From NCBI RefSeq assembly GCF_016905005.1, contig NZ_JADIKC010000003.1, positions 372,001-436,000 of the forward strand: a stretch of DNA of 64,000 bases. The letters are read 5' to 3'. Under the pieces are notes generated by a model. That model did no database searches, was not told the DNA's origin, and was given only the letters and a program-made list of their open reading frames with translations. Made by a program: the position numbers and the translations under genes. Numbering within the stretch: position 1 is the first letter of the stretch; every line of letters starts with the position of its first letter. This stretch comes from Dyella kyungheensis (GTDB lineage: Bacteria > Pseudomonadota > Gammaproteobacteria > Xanthomonadales > Rhodanobacteraceae). This document shows positions 45,178 through 53,929 of this stretch, one piece after another.

Positions 45178-47166
45178 TCAGTCGGCGAAGCGCAACAGCA
45201 CCGTGTCCGCTTCGACGAAATCGCCCTGGGCCGCATGGATGCTGGCGATGCTGCCGCCGCGTGGCGCCTTCAGGGCCAGCTCCATCTTCATCGCTTCCAT
45301 CACCAGCAGTTCCTGGCCTTCCTCGACGGTGTCGCCAGCCTGCGCCTTCACCAGCACGATGCGGCCGGGCATGGGTGACACGATCTGGTTGCCGCCCGCG
45401 GCCTCTTTCGATGCCCAGGCAAATGCGGGCGCACGTTCGAAGGTATGGCGGAAGCCGTGTGCGTCGTGCACGGTCACTCGCGCCGCATCGATGCGCACCG
45501 GCATGCGCACCGCTTCGTCGTCGAATCGCGCGCTCAGTGCATCGTCACCGAGACGTGCACCGCTCACCTGGCACGATGCATCGCCATGGCGAAGCTGGTA
45601 GTTGCCGTCGTGGCCGTGCGCTTCCACTTCGTGGCGCTGGCCATGCAGCGACAGCGCCACGATGCGCTTGCCCGCATGGCCTACGCGCCACGCGTCGGCG
45701 CGCGCCCAGGGCGAATGCGGGTCGCTGGGGTTCGCGGTGACGTTGCTTTCGTCGTGCATCAGCGAGGCAACGGCAGCGGCAAACAGCACCTGCGTGTCGA
45801 GCGCGGCATCGCCCGCGAGAAATTCTTCGAGATGACGATCGAGGTAGCCGGTGTCGATACGGCCTTCGACCACCACCGGGTGGCGCGACAGGCGTTCAAG
45901 GAAGGCGATATTGGATTTCGGGCCGACGATCTCGCTGGCCAGCAGCGCATCGCGCAGTCGCTGCAGGGCCTGCGGGCGGTCCACGTCCCACACGATCAGC
46001 TTGGCGATCATCGGATCGTAGAAAATCGTCACCGTGTCGCCTTCGATCACGCCGCCATCGAGACGCACGTGGCGCGAAGGGGCGGGCAGGCGCAGCTTCA
46101 CCAGCTTGCCGGAACCGGGCAGAAAATTCTGGTCCGGATCTTCCGCGTACAGGCGCACTTCGATGGCATGGCCATGTGCCTTGACCTGCTCCTGGGCGAG
46201 CGGCAGCGGTTGGCCGGCGGCGATGCGCAGCTGCCATTCGACCAGATCCAGTCCCAGCGTTTCCTCGGTGACCGGATGCTCCACCTGTAGTCGCGTGTTC
46301 ATCTCCATGAAGAAGAACTCGCCGTCCTGGGCGACGATGAATTCCACCGTGCCCGCGCCGACATAGTTGACCGCCTTGGCGGCCGCGACCGCGGCGGCGC
46401 CCATGGCCGAACGGCGCGCGTCGTCGAGGAAGGGCGAGGGCGTTTCCTCCAGCACCTTCTGGTAGCGGCGTTGCGCGGAGCACTCGCGCTCGTTGAGGTG
46501 AATGATGTTGCCGTGTGTGTCGCCGAACACCTGGAATTCGATATGGCGCGGATGCTCGACATAGCGTTCGAGGATCACCCGCGTATCGCCGAACGAACTG
46601 GCCGCTTCGCGTTGCGCCGACGCCAATGCATCGGCGAACTCCGCTTCGCCGCGCACGATGCGCATGCCTTTGCCGCCACCGCCGGCGGCGGCCTTGATCA
46701 TCAGCGGGAAACCGGTGCGGCGCGCCTGTTCGGCGAGCACTTCGGCGGCCTGGTCTTCGCCGTGATAGCCAGGCACCAGCGGCACCCGGTGTTGTTCCAT
46801 CAGCGCCTTGGCGGCCGCCTTGGAACCCATCGCATCGATGCTTTCCGGACGCGGCCCAATGAAAACGATGCCCGCATCGGCGCAGGCGCGAGCGAACGCC
46901 GTGTTCTCGGAAAGAAAACCGTAGCCCGGATGAATCGCCTGCGCACCGCTCTTGCGCGCCACTTCGAGGATGGCGTCGCCACGCAGATATGACTCGGTGG
47001 GACGCGGGCCGCCGATCGGCCAGGCCTCGTCGGCCAGGCGCACGTGCTGGGCGTTGGCGTCGGCTTGCGAATACACCGCGATGGTGTGGATCCCCAGGCG
47101 CCGGCAGCTGCGAATGACACGGCAGGCGATCTCGCCACGGTTGGCAATGAGTACACGCTCGAACAT
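45178..47166 (-). CDS. mccA: methylcrotonoyl-CoA carboxylase, biotinylated alpha subunit
   Basis: The 662-residue protein has a biotin carboxylase (about 1-450: ANRGEIACRVIRS, AAAGGGGKGMRIV, EMNTRLQVEHPVTE) and a C-terminal biotinyl domain with the biotin lysine in VMEAMKMELAL near 635. Length and the middle region fit 3-methylcrotonyl-CoA carboxylase alpha, which acts in leucine degradation. The matching beta subunit lies about 12 kb away at 59141. Assignment to MCC rather than propionyl-CoA carboxylase rests on its neighbours. Confidence 0.85.
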   Translation of the reverse strand: MFERVLIANRGEIACRVIRSCRRLGIHTIAVYSQADANAQHVRLADEAWPIGGPRPTESYLRGDAILEVARKSGAQAIHPGYGFLSENTAFARACADAGIVFIGPRPESIDAMGSKAAAKALMEQHRVPLVPGYHGEDQAAEVLAEQARRTGFPLMIKAAAGGGGKGMRIVRGEAEFADALASAQREAASSFGDTRVILERYVEHPRHIEFQVFGDTHGNIIHLNERECSAQRRYQKVLEETPSPFLDDARRSAMGAAAVAAAKAVNYVGAGTVEFIVAQDGEFFFMEMNTRLQVEHPVTEETLGLDLVEWQLRIAAGQPLPLAQEQVKAHGHAIEVRLYAEDPDQNFLPGSGKLVKLRLPAPSRHVRLDGGVIEGDTVTIFYDPMIAKLIVWDVDRPQALQRLRDALLASEIVGPKSNIAFLERLSRHPVVVEGRIDTGYLDRHLEEFLAGDAALDTQVLFAAAVASLMHDESNVTANPSDPHSPWARADAWRVGHAGKRIVALSLHGQRHEVEAHGHDGNYQLRHGDASCQVSGARLGDDALSARFDDEAVRMPVRIDAARVTVHDAHGFRHTFERAPAFAWASKEAAGGNQIVSPMPGRIVLVKAQAGDTVEEGQELLVMEAMKMELALKAPRGGSIASIHAAQGDFVEADTVLLRFAD

Positions 47167-47257
47167 GCGGCTTCCGGGGACGGTGCGAAGCTGCCAAAAC
47201 TAGCAGATTGGCGCGTTGGAGCCGATGCGCGGCGCAGCATGGTCTCTCGGAAAGCCT

Positions 47258-47337
47258 GTAGGAGCGCACCCTGTGCGCGACGGCCCGGCGGAGAGGCGAC
47301 CCTCAGCTCCGCGGTCGCGCACAGGGTGCGCTCCCAC
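47258..47337. repeat. REP/BIME-like paired palindrome, copy 6
   Basis: Arms at 47258-47281 and 47314-47337 are of the CCT-loop type with a GTAG left foot and GTGG right foot, as in copy 4. It is between mccA and the cupin gene. Confidence 0.85.
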
Positions 47338-47352
47338 AGGTGGGCGAGGGCG

Positions 47353-47871
47353 CTATTCGCCGTCCCAGTAGCCCACCTGCATATCCGCGCGCGTCACCAT
47401 CCGGAAGCCCCGCGGCGAACCATCGGCGGCTGGCGGGTAGTCGGCCAGGATGCCGATCTTGCCGGTATCGGGGTATTCGCAGATCTCGGGCGATTCCTTG
47501 GTGCTCACCGCGAGGTAACGCAGCTGGGTGGTGCCGGTATTGATGATCTGGTGCGCCTTCTCCGGGCCGCCAGGCGGGCAGGCGATCACGTCGCCTGCGC
47601 GGATCGGATAGCGTTCCTCGCCGATGCGCACTTCGCCGCTGCCTTCGATGATGAAGAACATCTCCTCGTTGACCCGATGGCAATGCAGCGGAAACGCACG
47701 CTTGCCCGGCGGCACGGCGGTGATGTTGTAGCCCAGCTTCTTCGCGCCGATCTGCGCGGAAAAGCGGCCCATGTGCGCCTCGAAACGATCGGCGGTTTCG
47801 CCGCTGGGACCCATGCCGGGCGGAAACGGTTGCAGTTCGACATCGGCAATATTGATGATCGGATGCGTCAT
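47353..47871 (-). CDS. cupin-domain protein
   Basis: The 172-residue protein has a cupin barrel with HCHRVNEEMFFIIEGSGEVRIG in parts (cupin motif 1: HxH...E) and HQIINTG (motif 2 His). It may be a metal-dependent isomerase, epimerase or dioxygenase, and the substrate is unknown. ATG 47871 is the start. It is followed closely by a VOC-family protein gene upstream in the same direction. Confidence 0.85.
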   Translation of the reverse strand: MTHPIINIADVELQPFPPGMGPSGETADRFEAHMGRFSAQIGAKKLGYNITAVPPGKRAFPLHCHRVNEEMFFIIEGSGEVRIGEERYPIRAGDVIACPPGGPEKAHQIINTGTTQLRYLAVSTKESPEICEYPDTGKIGILADYPPAADGSPRGFRMVTRADMQVGYWDGE

Positions 47872-47896
47872 GGCGTGATGTCCGTGGGTGGGCGGG

Positions 47897-48286
47897 TTAT
47901 TCCGGCGAATGACAGACCGCTTCGATGTTGTGGCCATCCGGATCGAGCACGAAGGCGCCGTAGTAGTGCTCGTGGTAGTGCGGGCGAAGACCCGGTGCGC
48001 CGTTGTCGGTGGCACCGGCTTCGAGCGCGAGGCGATGAAACGCCCTCACGGCGTCGCGATCGGGCGCGGTGAACGCCACGTGCACACTGCCGGAGTGGGC
48101 GTTGTGCGAGGTGCCGATCCAGAACGTCGGGCGGCCATGCATGCCGAAGCCGCCGTGCGATCCGTCACCGGTCTGCTCCGCCGTCACTTCCATCACCAGT
48201 TCGCCGCCCAGCGGGGCAAGCACGCTGCGATAGAACTCGCGGCTGCGTTCGTAGCCGGACACCGCCAATCCAACGTGATCGATCAT
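47897..48286 (-). CDS. glyoxalase/VOC-family protein
   Basis: The 129-residue VOC protein has two beta-alpha-beta-beta-beta units with metal-type residues (MIDHVGLAVSGYERS and HEHYYGAFVLDPDGHNIEAVCH in parts). Families include glyoxalase I and bleomycin-resistance proteins. The specific activity is unknown. ATG 48286. Confidence 0.88.
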   Translation of the reverse strand: MIDHVGLAVSGYERSREFYRSVLAPLGGELVMEVTAEQTGDGSHGGFGMHGRPTFWIGTSHNAHSGSVHVAFTAPDRDAVRAFHRLALEAGATDNGAPGLRPHYHEHYYGAFVLDPDGHNIEAVCHSPE

Positions 48287-48316
48287 CGCCTTGCTCCCTC
48301 GTGAAGTCGTGCGCGG

Positions 48317-49111
48317 TCAGCTCGCCACCGACCAGGCTGCCGGACGCTTGGACAGGAACGCGCCCAAGCCTTCCTGGCCTTCTTCCGATACTCGCAGGCG
48401 GGCGATCAAGGCCGCGTTTTCGCGATCGATCGCCTCGGCGTGCGCCTCGTCGGCACCGGCCATGCGTAGTGCCAGCTGCTTGGCGTGTGCCTGCGCGATC
48501 GGGCCGGCCTTGGAAAGCAGGGCCAGCGCGGTCTCGACGGCATCGTCCAACTGTTCCGCCGGCACGCACTGGTGCAACAGGCCGATCTGCAGCGCGGTGG
48601 GCGCGTCGAACAACTCGCCGGTGACGAACAGGCGACGCGCCTGGCGCAGGCCGATCGCATGAATCACGTACGGCGATATCACCGCGGGCACCAGGCCGAG
48701 CTTGACCTCGGTGAGGCCGAAGCGGGCGGAGTCCACGCCGATGGCGATATCGCAGCACGCAACCAGTCCTACGCCGCCGCCATAAGCCGCGCCGTTGACG
48801 CGGGCGATGGTGGGCTTGGGCAGGTATTGCAGCGTGCGCATGAGCGTGGCGAGGCGCAGCGAATCGGCACGGTTCTCCGCTTCGCTGGCGCTGGCCATGC
48901 CACGCATCCAGTTCAGGTCGGCGCCCGCGGAAAAGCTGGCGCCTTCGCCGCTCAGCACCACGGCGCGCACGGCGTCGTCCTTGCCGGCGTCCTGCAGTGC
49001 CGCGGTCAGTTCCGCGATCAGGCCGTCATCGAAGGCGTTGTGCACCTGCGGACGATGAAGCGTGATGCGGCGAACGCTGCCGTGGTCGGCCATCTGGATG
49101 CTGCGGGTCAT
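48317..49111 (-). CDS. liuC: enoyl-CoA hydratase, methylglutaconyl-CoA hydratase type
   Basis: The 264-residue crotonase-family protein has SGEGASFSAGADLNWMRGM (oxyanion-hole region) and AAYGGGVGLVACCDIAIG (second catalytic segment). FGLTEVKLGLVPAVISPYV also matches. The ASFSAGADLNWM signature is typical of leucine-pathway methylglutaconyl-CoA hydratases (LiuC). It sits on the same strand as mccA and HMG-CoA lyase. Confidence 0.85.
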   Translation of the reverse strand: MTRSIQMADHGSVRRITLHRPQVHNAFDDGLIAELTAALQDAGKDDAVRAVVLSGEGASFSAGADLNWMRGMASASEAENRADSLRLATLMRTLQYLPKPTIARVNGAAYGGGVGLVACCDIAIGVDSARFGLTEVKLGLVPAVISPYVIHAIGLRQARRLFVTGELFDAPTALQIGLLHQCVPAEQLDDAVETALALLSKAGPIAQAHAKQLALRMAGADEAHAEAIDRENAALIARLRVSEEGQEGLGAFLSKRPAAWSVAS

Positions 49112-49184
49112 GGAAAGCTCCGGCTGGGGAGCGCCATCGTAAACCCAACCATCCCCGGCGGCTCGTGCGCCGGGGACAACCGCC

Positions 49185-50276
49185 TCAATCCTTGGCCGGC
49201 AGCACCAGGAATTCGGCCGCCTGGCGGGCGCATCCCTTCGATCGCTGGGCGCTTATCTCGCGCCACCAGGGTTCCACTGATTCGAACCTCGTGGGTTCGA
49301 TCACTTCGCCCAGGCGCGGCATCACCAGGCCTTCGGGCACCCTTGCCAGCAGTACTTCCGCCGGCTCCGCCCAGGGATGCATGGCGAGATTGAAGGTGCC
49401 CCAGTGCACCGGCAAAAAGCGTCCGCTGCCCAGCTGCCGCCACGCGCTGATGGCGTTGTCCGGTCCCAGGTGCACGCTGCCCCAGGAAGGATGGAACGCG
49501 CCCACTTCGATCATCACCAGATCGAACGGCCCCAGCCGCTGGCCGATTTCGCTGAAGTGCGGCGACAGGCCGGTGTCGCCGCTGAAGAACACCGAGTGAC
49601 GTTCGCCGCGCAACACGAACGACGACCACAAGGTGGCGTTGCGATCATGCAGGCTGCGCCCGGAAAAGTGATGCGACGGCGCGGCGGTGAGGGTGAGTCC
49701 GCGTGGCAGCGTGTGGCTTTCCCACCAGTCGAGTTCGACGATGCGCTCGGCGGGCACGCCCCATGCCTCCAGGTGCACGCCCACACCCAGCGAGGTGATG
49801 AAGGGCACCTGCAGCTTGGTGAGCTCGCGAATGCTCGGATAGTCCAGATGATCGTAGTGATCGTGCGAGATCAATACGGCATCCAGCGGCGGCAGCGCGG
49901 CGATATCCACCGGCACCGGCTGGAAGCGCTTCGGTCCCATGAACGAGAACGGCGAGGCGCGCTCGCCCCACACCGGATCGGTGAGCACGCGCACGCCGTC
50001 GATTTCCAGCAATACGGTGGAATGTCCCAGCCAGGTGGTGCGCAAGCCGGTATCGACCGGACGCGTCCAGGCGGCGCGCGGGTCGAGCGAGGGCAGCGGC
50101 CGCGAGGGCGTGCGTCCTTCGCCGCGGAAGATGAAATCGACCAGCGACGGTTTGTCGTCCACGGCCCGTCGCGTGCTCGCCGGATAGGTGTTGACGAAGC
50201 CTTCGCCCGCATATTGCGCGGACGCTTGCATGCGTTCGAGTCGTAACCCGTTCGCGTGGCGGGCGAATAAAGCCAT
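49185..50276 (-). CDS. MBL-fold hydrolase (UlaG/NAPE-PLD-like)
   Basis: The 363-residue metallo-beta-lactamase-fold hydrolase has SHDHYDHLDY (H-x-H-x-DH motif), TAAPSHHFSGR and FSGDTGLSPHF. This subgroup resembles NAPE-PLD/UlaG hydrolases. ATG 50276 is chosen over two upstream ATGs because GAGGT sits 4 bases before it. Substrate unknown. Confidence 0.85.
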   Translation of the reverse strand: MALFARHANGLRLERMQASAQYAGEGFVNTYPASTRRAVDDKPSLVDFIFRGEGRTPSRPLPSLDPRAAWTRPVDTGLRTTWLGHSTVLLEIDGVRVLTDPVWGERASPFSFMGPKRFQPVPVDIAALPPLDAVLISHDHYDHLDYPSIRELTKLQVPFITSLGVGVHLEAWGVPAERIVELDWWESHTLPRGLTLTAAPSHHFSGRSLHDRNATLWSSFVLRGERHSVFFSGDTGLSPHFSEIGQRLGPFDLVMIEVGAFHPSWGSVHLGPDNAISAWRQLGSGRFLPVHWGTFNLAMHPWAEPAEVLLARVPEGLVMPRLGEVIEPTRFESVEPWWREISAQRSKGCARQAAEFLVLPAKD

Positions 50277-50465
50277 GTGGACCTCGGTATCGATGGGGTT
50301 GGACATCGCAGGGTGTTGCGCGATGGCCTGCCTGATTGCTATCGGGGCAGTGATCGTCACTTCCAAGGCGGCCGTGGCGATGGCGGTTCAGCTCCATGTT
50401 CTTGCGGTAACCGGCAGGCAACGGCGGCGTTGAACCGCGCTGCAGTCCCCGGATGCCTCATGTAC

Positions 50466-50484
50466 AATGCGAACCATTCTTATT
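50466..50484 (+). promoter_or_regulatory. Fur-box-like site upstream of feoA
   Basis: AATGCGAACCATTCTTATT matches the inverted pattern AATGAGAAT-N-ATTCTCATT at 15 of 18 defined positions. It overlaps a TACAAT -10-like hexamer at 50463-50468 and lies 15 bases before the feoA GTG, which fits iron-dependent repression. Confidence 0.65.
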
Positions 50485-50498
50485 TAAGTTGGTGACCA

Positions 50499-50744
50499 GT
50501 GCGCCTGTCCGACCTTCCGAAAGGGGCTACTGCCGTGGTGGACCGAGTGGATGATGCTCACGCTTCCGACCCGATCGCGCAGCGTTTGCGCGACCTGGGG
50601 TTCGTGGCAGGCGAGCCGGTTCGCGTGGTGGCGCAGGGCCCGCTGGGAGCGGATCCCTTGCTGATCCAGATCGGTTCCACGCGTTTCGCGTTGCGCCGCA
50701 AGGAGGCCGAGCGCGTGCGGGTCCAGTCGGAGAACGCTGGATGA
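50499..50744 (+). CDS. feoA: FeoA ferrous iron transport protein
   Basis: The 81-residue SH3-like FeoA starts with GTG at 50499 (MRLSDLPKGATAVV). It carries RLRDLGFVAGEPVRVV, typical of FeoA, a small cytosolic partner of FeoB. It overlaps feoB by 4 bases. A Fur-box-like site precedes it. Confidence 0.93.
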   Translation: MRLSDLPKGATAVVDRVDDAHASDPIAQRLRDLGFVAGEPVRVVAQGPLGADPLLIQIGSTRFALRRKEAERVRVQSENAG

Positions 50745-52585
50745 GTGCAGGCACGCTGCGCATTGCCCTGGTCGGCAATCCCAACTGCGGCAAGACCGCA
50801 TTGTTCAACCAGCTCACCGGCGGTCGCCAGAAAGTGGCGAACTATGCGGGCGTCACGGTGGAGCGCAAGGAAGGCCGCTTCACCGCCCCTTCCGGCCGCG
50901 TGCTGCAGTTGCTCGATCTGCCCGGCACGTACAGTTTCGACGCCACCAGTCCCGACGAGCAGATCACCCGCGACGTGCTGGAAGGCAACTATCCGGGCGA
51001 AGCCGTTCCCGATCTGATCGTGTGCGTGGCCGACGCCACCAACCTGCGCCTGCATCTGCGCTTCGTGCTGGAAGTGAAGCGGCTGGGTCGTCCCGTGGTG
51101 CTGGCGCTGAACATGATGGATGCCGCACGCCGTCGCGGCATCGTGATCGATGTGCCGGAACTCTCGCGCCGCCTCGGCCTTCCCGTGGTGGAAACCATCG
51201 CGGTGAAACGCGACGGCGTCACCGCGCTGATTGCACAGGTGGACGGCGAGATTCCCCAGGCTTCGCCCGCGCAGTCGGACGATGCCGAAAGCCGCGCCGA
51301 TCTGCACGCCCAGGTACGCGAGCTGATGGCCGCTGCCGTGACGATGCCGCGTGCGACGGCGGAGATCGACGACGCACTCGATCGCTGGGCCCTGCATCCG
51401 GTGTTCGGGCTGGCGATTCTCGCGGTGGTGATGTTCCTGGTGTTCCAGGCGGTGTACGCGGCAGGCAAGCCGATGACCGACCTGATCGGCGACGGCTTCG
51501 GCTGGCTCGGCGAGCACGCCACCGCGTGGATGCCGGCCGGACCGCTGCAGAGCCTGCTGGTCGACGGCGTGTTCGGCGGCCTGGGCACGGTGATCGGCTT
51601 CCTGCCGGAAATCCTGGTGCTGTTCTTCTTCATCCTGGTCCTGGAAGAGTCGGGCTACCTGCCGCGCGCCGCCTTCCTACTCGATCGCCTGATGGTCTCG
51701 GTGGGGCTCACCGGGCGCTCGTTCATCCCGCTGCTTTCCAGTTTCGCCTGCGCCATCCCCGGCATCATGGGCACGCGCAGCATCACCGATCCGCGCGACC
51801 GGCTGTCGACCATCCTGGTGGCGCCGTTGATGACGTGCTCGGCGCGGCTGCCGGTGTATGCGTTGTTGATCGGCGCCTTCATTCCCACGCGTCGCGTCTT
51901 CGGCATCTTCAACATGCAGGGCCTGGTGCTGTTCGCGCTGTACGCGGCCGGCGTGCTGGGTGCGATGCTGGTCGGCTGGGTGATGAAGAAGATGCGCCGC
52001 GATCGCAGCGAGCACGCGCTGCTGATGGAGTTGCCGTCGTATCGCCTGCCCAAGCCGCGCGACGTGGCGCTGGGCCTGTGGGAACGCGGCACGATCTTCC
52101 TCAAGCGCCTGACCGGCATCATCCTCGGCCTGACGGTGCTGATGTGGTTTCTCTCCACCTTCCCGTCGCCGCCCGCAGGCGCCACCGGTCCGGCCATCGA
52201 TTACAGCTTCGCCGGCTACATGGGGCGCGGCCTGCAATTCATCTTTGCGCCGCTGGGCTTCAACTGGCAGATCAGCGTGTCGCTGATTCCCGCCTTCGCC
52301 GCGCGCGAAACCGCCGTGGCGGCGCTCGCCACCGTCTATGCAGTGGGTGGTGAGGGTGCCGAGGGCGCTGGCCTGGCGCAGGCACTGGCGGCCAACTTCT
52401 CGCTGGCCAGCGCGCTGTCGCTGCTGGTGTGGTTCGCCTTTGCGCCGCAGTGCATGTCCACCCTGGCGGTGATCCGCCGCGAGACCAACTCGTGGCGCAA
52501 CGTGGGCATCTCGTTCGGCTACATGTTCGTGGTGGCGTACATCGCTTCGTTTCTCACGTACCAGATCACGAGCTGGCTGACATGA
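50741..52585 (+). CDS. feoB: FeoB ferrous iron transporter
   Basis: The 614-residue protein has an N-terminal GTPase (VGNPNCGKTALFN 11-23, a LPGTYSF switch and LALNMMD for NMxD guanine recognition). A helical GDI-like part and a multi-helix membrane region follow (SSFACAIPGIMGTR, FIPAFAARE-like). It imports Fe(II). It is shorter than the E. coli protein (773) because it lacks the FeoC-linked C-terminal extension. It is co-translated with feoA and with the following Cys-rich gene. Confidence 0.96.
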   Translation: MSAGTLRIALVGNPNCGKTALFNQLTGGRQKVANYAGVTVERKEGRFTAPSGRVLQLLDLPGTYSFDATSPDEQITRDVLEGNYPGEAVPDLIVCVADATNLRLHLRFVLEVKRLGRPVVLALNMMDAARRRGIVIDVPELSRRLGLPVVETIAVKRDGVTALIAQVDGEIPQASPAQSDDAESRADLHAQVRELMAAAVTMPRATAEIDDALDRWALHPVFGLAILAVVMFLVFQAVYAAGKPMTDLIGDGFGWLGEHATAWMPAGPLQSLLVDGVFGGLGTVIGFLPEILVLFFFILVLEESGYLPRAAFLLDRLMVSVGLTGRSFIPLLSSFACAIPGIMGTRSITDPRDRLSTILVAPLMTCSARLPVYALLIGAFIPTRRVFGIFNMQGLVLFALYAAGVLGAMLVGWVMKKMRRDRSEHALLMELPSYRLPKPRDVALGLWERGTIFLKRLTGIILGLTVLMWFLSTFPSPPAGATGPAIDYSFAGYMGRGLQFIFAPLGFNWQISVSLIPAFAARETAVAALATVYAVGGEGAEGAGLAQALAANFSLASALSLLVWFAFAPQCMSTLAVIRRETNSWRNVGISFGYMFVVAYIASFLTYQITSWLT

Positions 52586-52881
52586 GTACCGGCCTGCTGC
52601 TGCAGTACGTGATCATCGGCGTGATCGTGCTGGTCAGCGCCTGGATCACCCTGCGCAAGCTGGCGCCGAAACTGACCAGCCGTTGGCTGGCCTCGCTGGC
52701 CCTGCGGCTCGACCGCAAGCAAAGCGCCGCGTGGCAGCGTGCGCTGGCGCATCGCCTGCAGCCCAAGCAGGCCACCGGCAATTGCAGCGACGGTTGCGAT
52801 ACCTGCGGTGCCTGCGGCCCCAAACCGCCGGTTGCTGCGCGCGACGTGCAGCCGCTCGAATTCCGTCCGCGCAGCAAGTAG
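52582..52881 (+). CDS. FeoB-associated Cys-rich membrane protein
   Basis: The 99-residue protein has one N-terminal membrane helix (about 6-24) and a Cys cluster C-x3-C-x2-C-x2-C (NCSDGCDTCGACGPK). It overlaps feoB by 4 bases. Similar small single-helix Cys-rich proteins follow feoB in other genomes and are proposed to be assembly or metal-linked partners. It is not a classical FeoC winged-helix protein. Confidence 0.82.
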   Translation: MSTGLLLQYVIIGVIVLVSAWITLRKLAPKLTSRWLASLALRLDRKQSAAWQRALAHRLQPKQATGNCSDGCDTCGACGPKPPVAARDVQPLEFRPRSK

Positions 52882-52885
52882 CGGC

Positions 52886-53794
52886 TTACTGCCGGTTCCC
52901 CGGCAGCTCCATCGGCGGATTGATCTTGTGCGTCGCCGGATCGTCCGGTTTGACCGGCGTGAGAATGCCGACCGTCACCGAGCCCGAGAGCAGATACGAG
53001 GCGAACTTCGGATCGTACGGATCATCGCTGGCGCGCAATTGTTCGTAGGCGATCACGCCATCCGTCTGATGCACGCCGGTGATTTCGCCTGCGGTAAAGG
53101 CTTCCATGCCACCCATGCCGACGTCGTAGCTGATCGGCGATTCGTGACTGTTCTTGCCGGTGGTGCCGCCCACGACGAGGTGCGTTGCCGCCGAACCCAC
53201 GCGGGAACCAGTCGCCGAGATCAGCACTTCACGCCAGCGTGCTTTCGCACGCACCAGTGCGGTGGCGTCGCCGTAGGTCGGCAGCAATTCGCGCCAGATC
53301 ACGTTCGCCTGCTCGAACTGTTCCGGGGTCATGTGTGCGTAGAGCAGTTGTTTGGCGTAGACGTACTGCGTTTCGTTGCGCTCGGCAGCCAGCGCGAACC
53401 AGGCCATGGCACGCGGCAGATCCACCGGTGAACCGTGGCCGTTGAGATACATCACGCCCAGGTTGTATTCCGCCGGTTTGTACGCCCACGATGCGGCCAC
53501 TTTGTACATCGCGATGGCATGCTCGTAGTCGTGCTTCTGGTTGGCCAGCGCGCCCAGGTAGAAAAAGTATTCGCCCGGACGGCCATCGTCTTCCGGCCGG
53601 TTGAACGGATCGGTGCGGCTGGTGGGAACGTCGGGCGTGGCGTGGTAGCTCACCACCTTCGGCGGCGGCGCCTGCGTGTCGATGGGAATGGTGGGCAGCG
53701 TCGTGTCCGTGGCGTGCAGGGTGGGGCAAAGCCACAACCCGGCCAGCAATATCGCGGAGAACGGAGCCTGCATCAGGTGATTTCGCACAGTCAT
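52886..53794 (-). CDS. exported SEL1/TPR-repeat protein
   Basis: The 302-residue protein has a signal peptide (about 1-25, cut near LHATD) and SEL1-like repeats with KPAEYNLGVMYLNGHGSPVDLPRAMAWFALAAE in parts. ATG 53794 is chosen for its signal peptide and the GAGGT upstream. SEL1 proteins often mediate protein contacts. Function unknown. It converges on the feo operon 4 bases downstream. Confidence 0.82.
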   Translation of the reverse strand: MTVRNHLMQAPFSAILLAGLWLCPTLHATDTTLPTIPIDTQAPPPKVVSYHATPDVPTSRTDPFNRPEDDGRPGEYFFYLGALANQKHDYEHAIAMYKVAASWAYKPAEYNLGVMYLNGHGSPVDLPRAMAWFALAAERNETQYVYAKQLLYAHMTPEQFEQANVIWRELLPTYGDATALVRAKARWREVLISATGSRVGSAATHLVVGGTTGKNSHESPISYDVGMGGMEAFTAGEITGVHQTDGVIAYEQLRASDDPYDPKFASYLLSGSVTVGILTPVKPDDPATHKINPPMELPGNRQ

Positions 53795-53929
53795 GGCGAC
53801 ACCTCGCGTGGTCTGCCGGGGTGGGCAGCAGCACGAAATTACTCCCAACCAGGGCGCCGTTCAATCGCAGGTTGCCGGCTGGCGCAGCGCAGGAATGCGT
53901 GCCGGCAACCTATGCAGGCGCTGGTCTTT

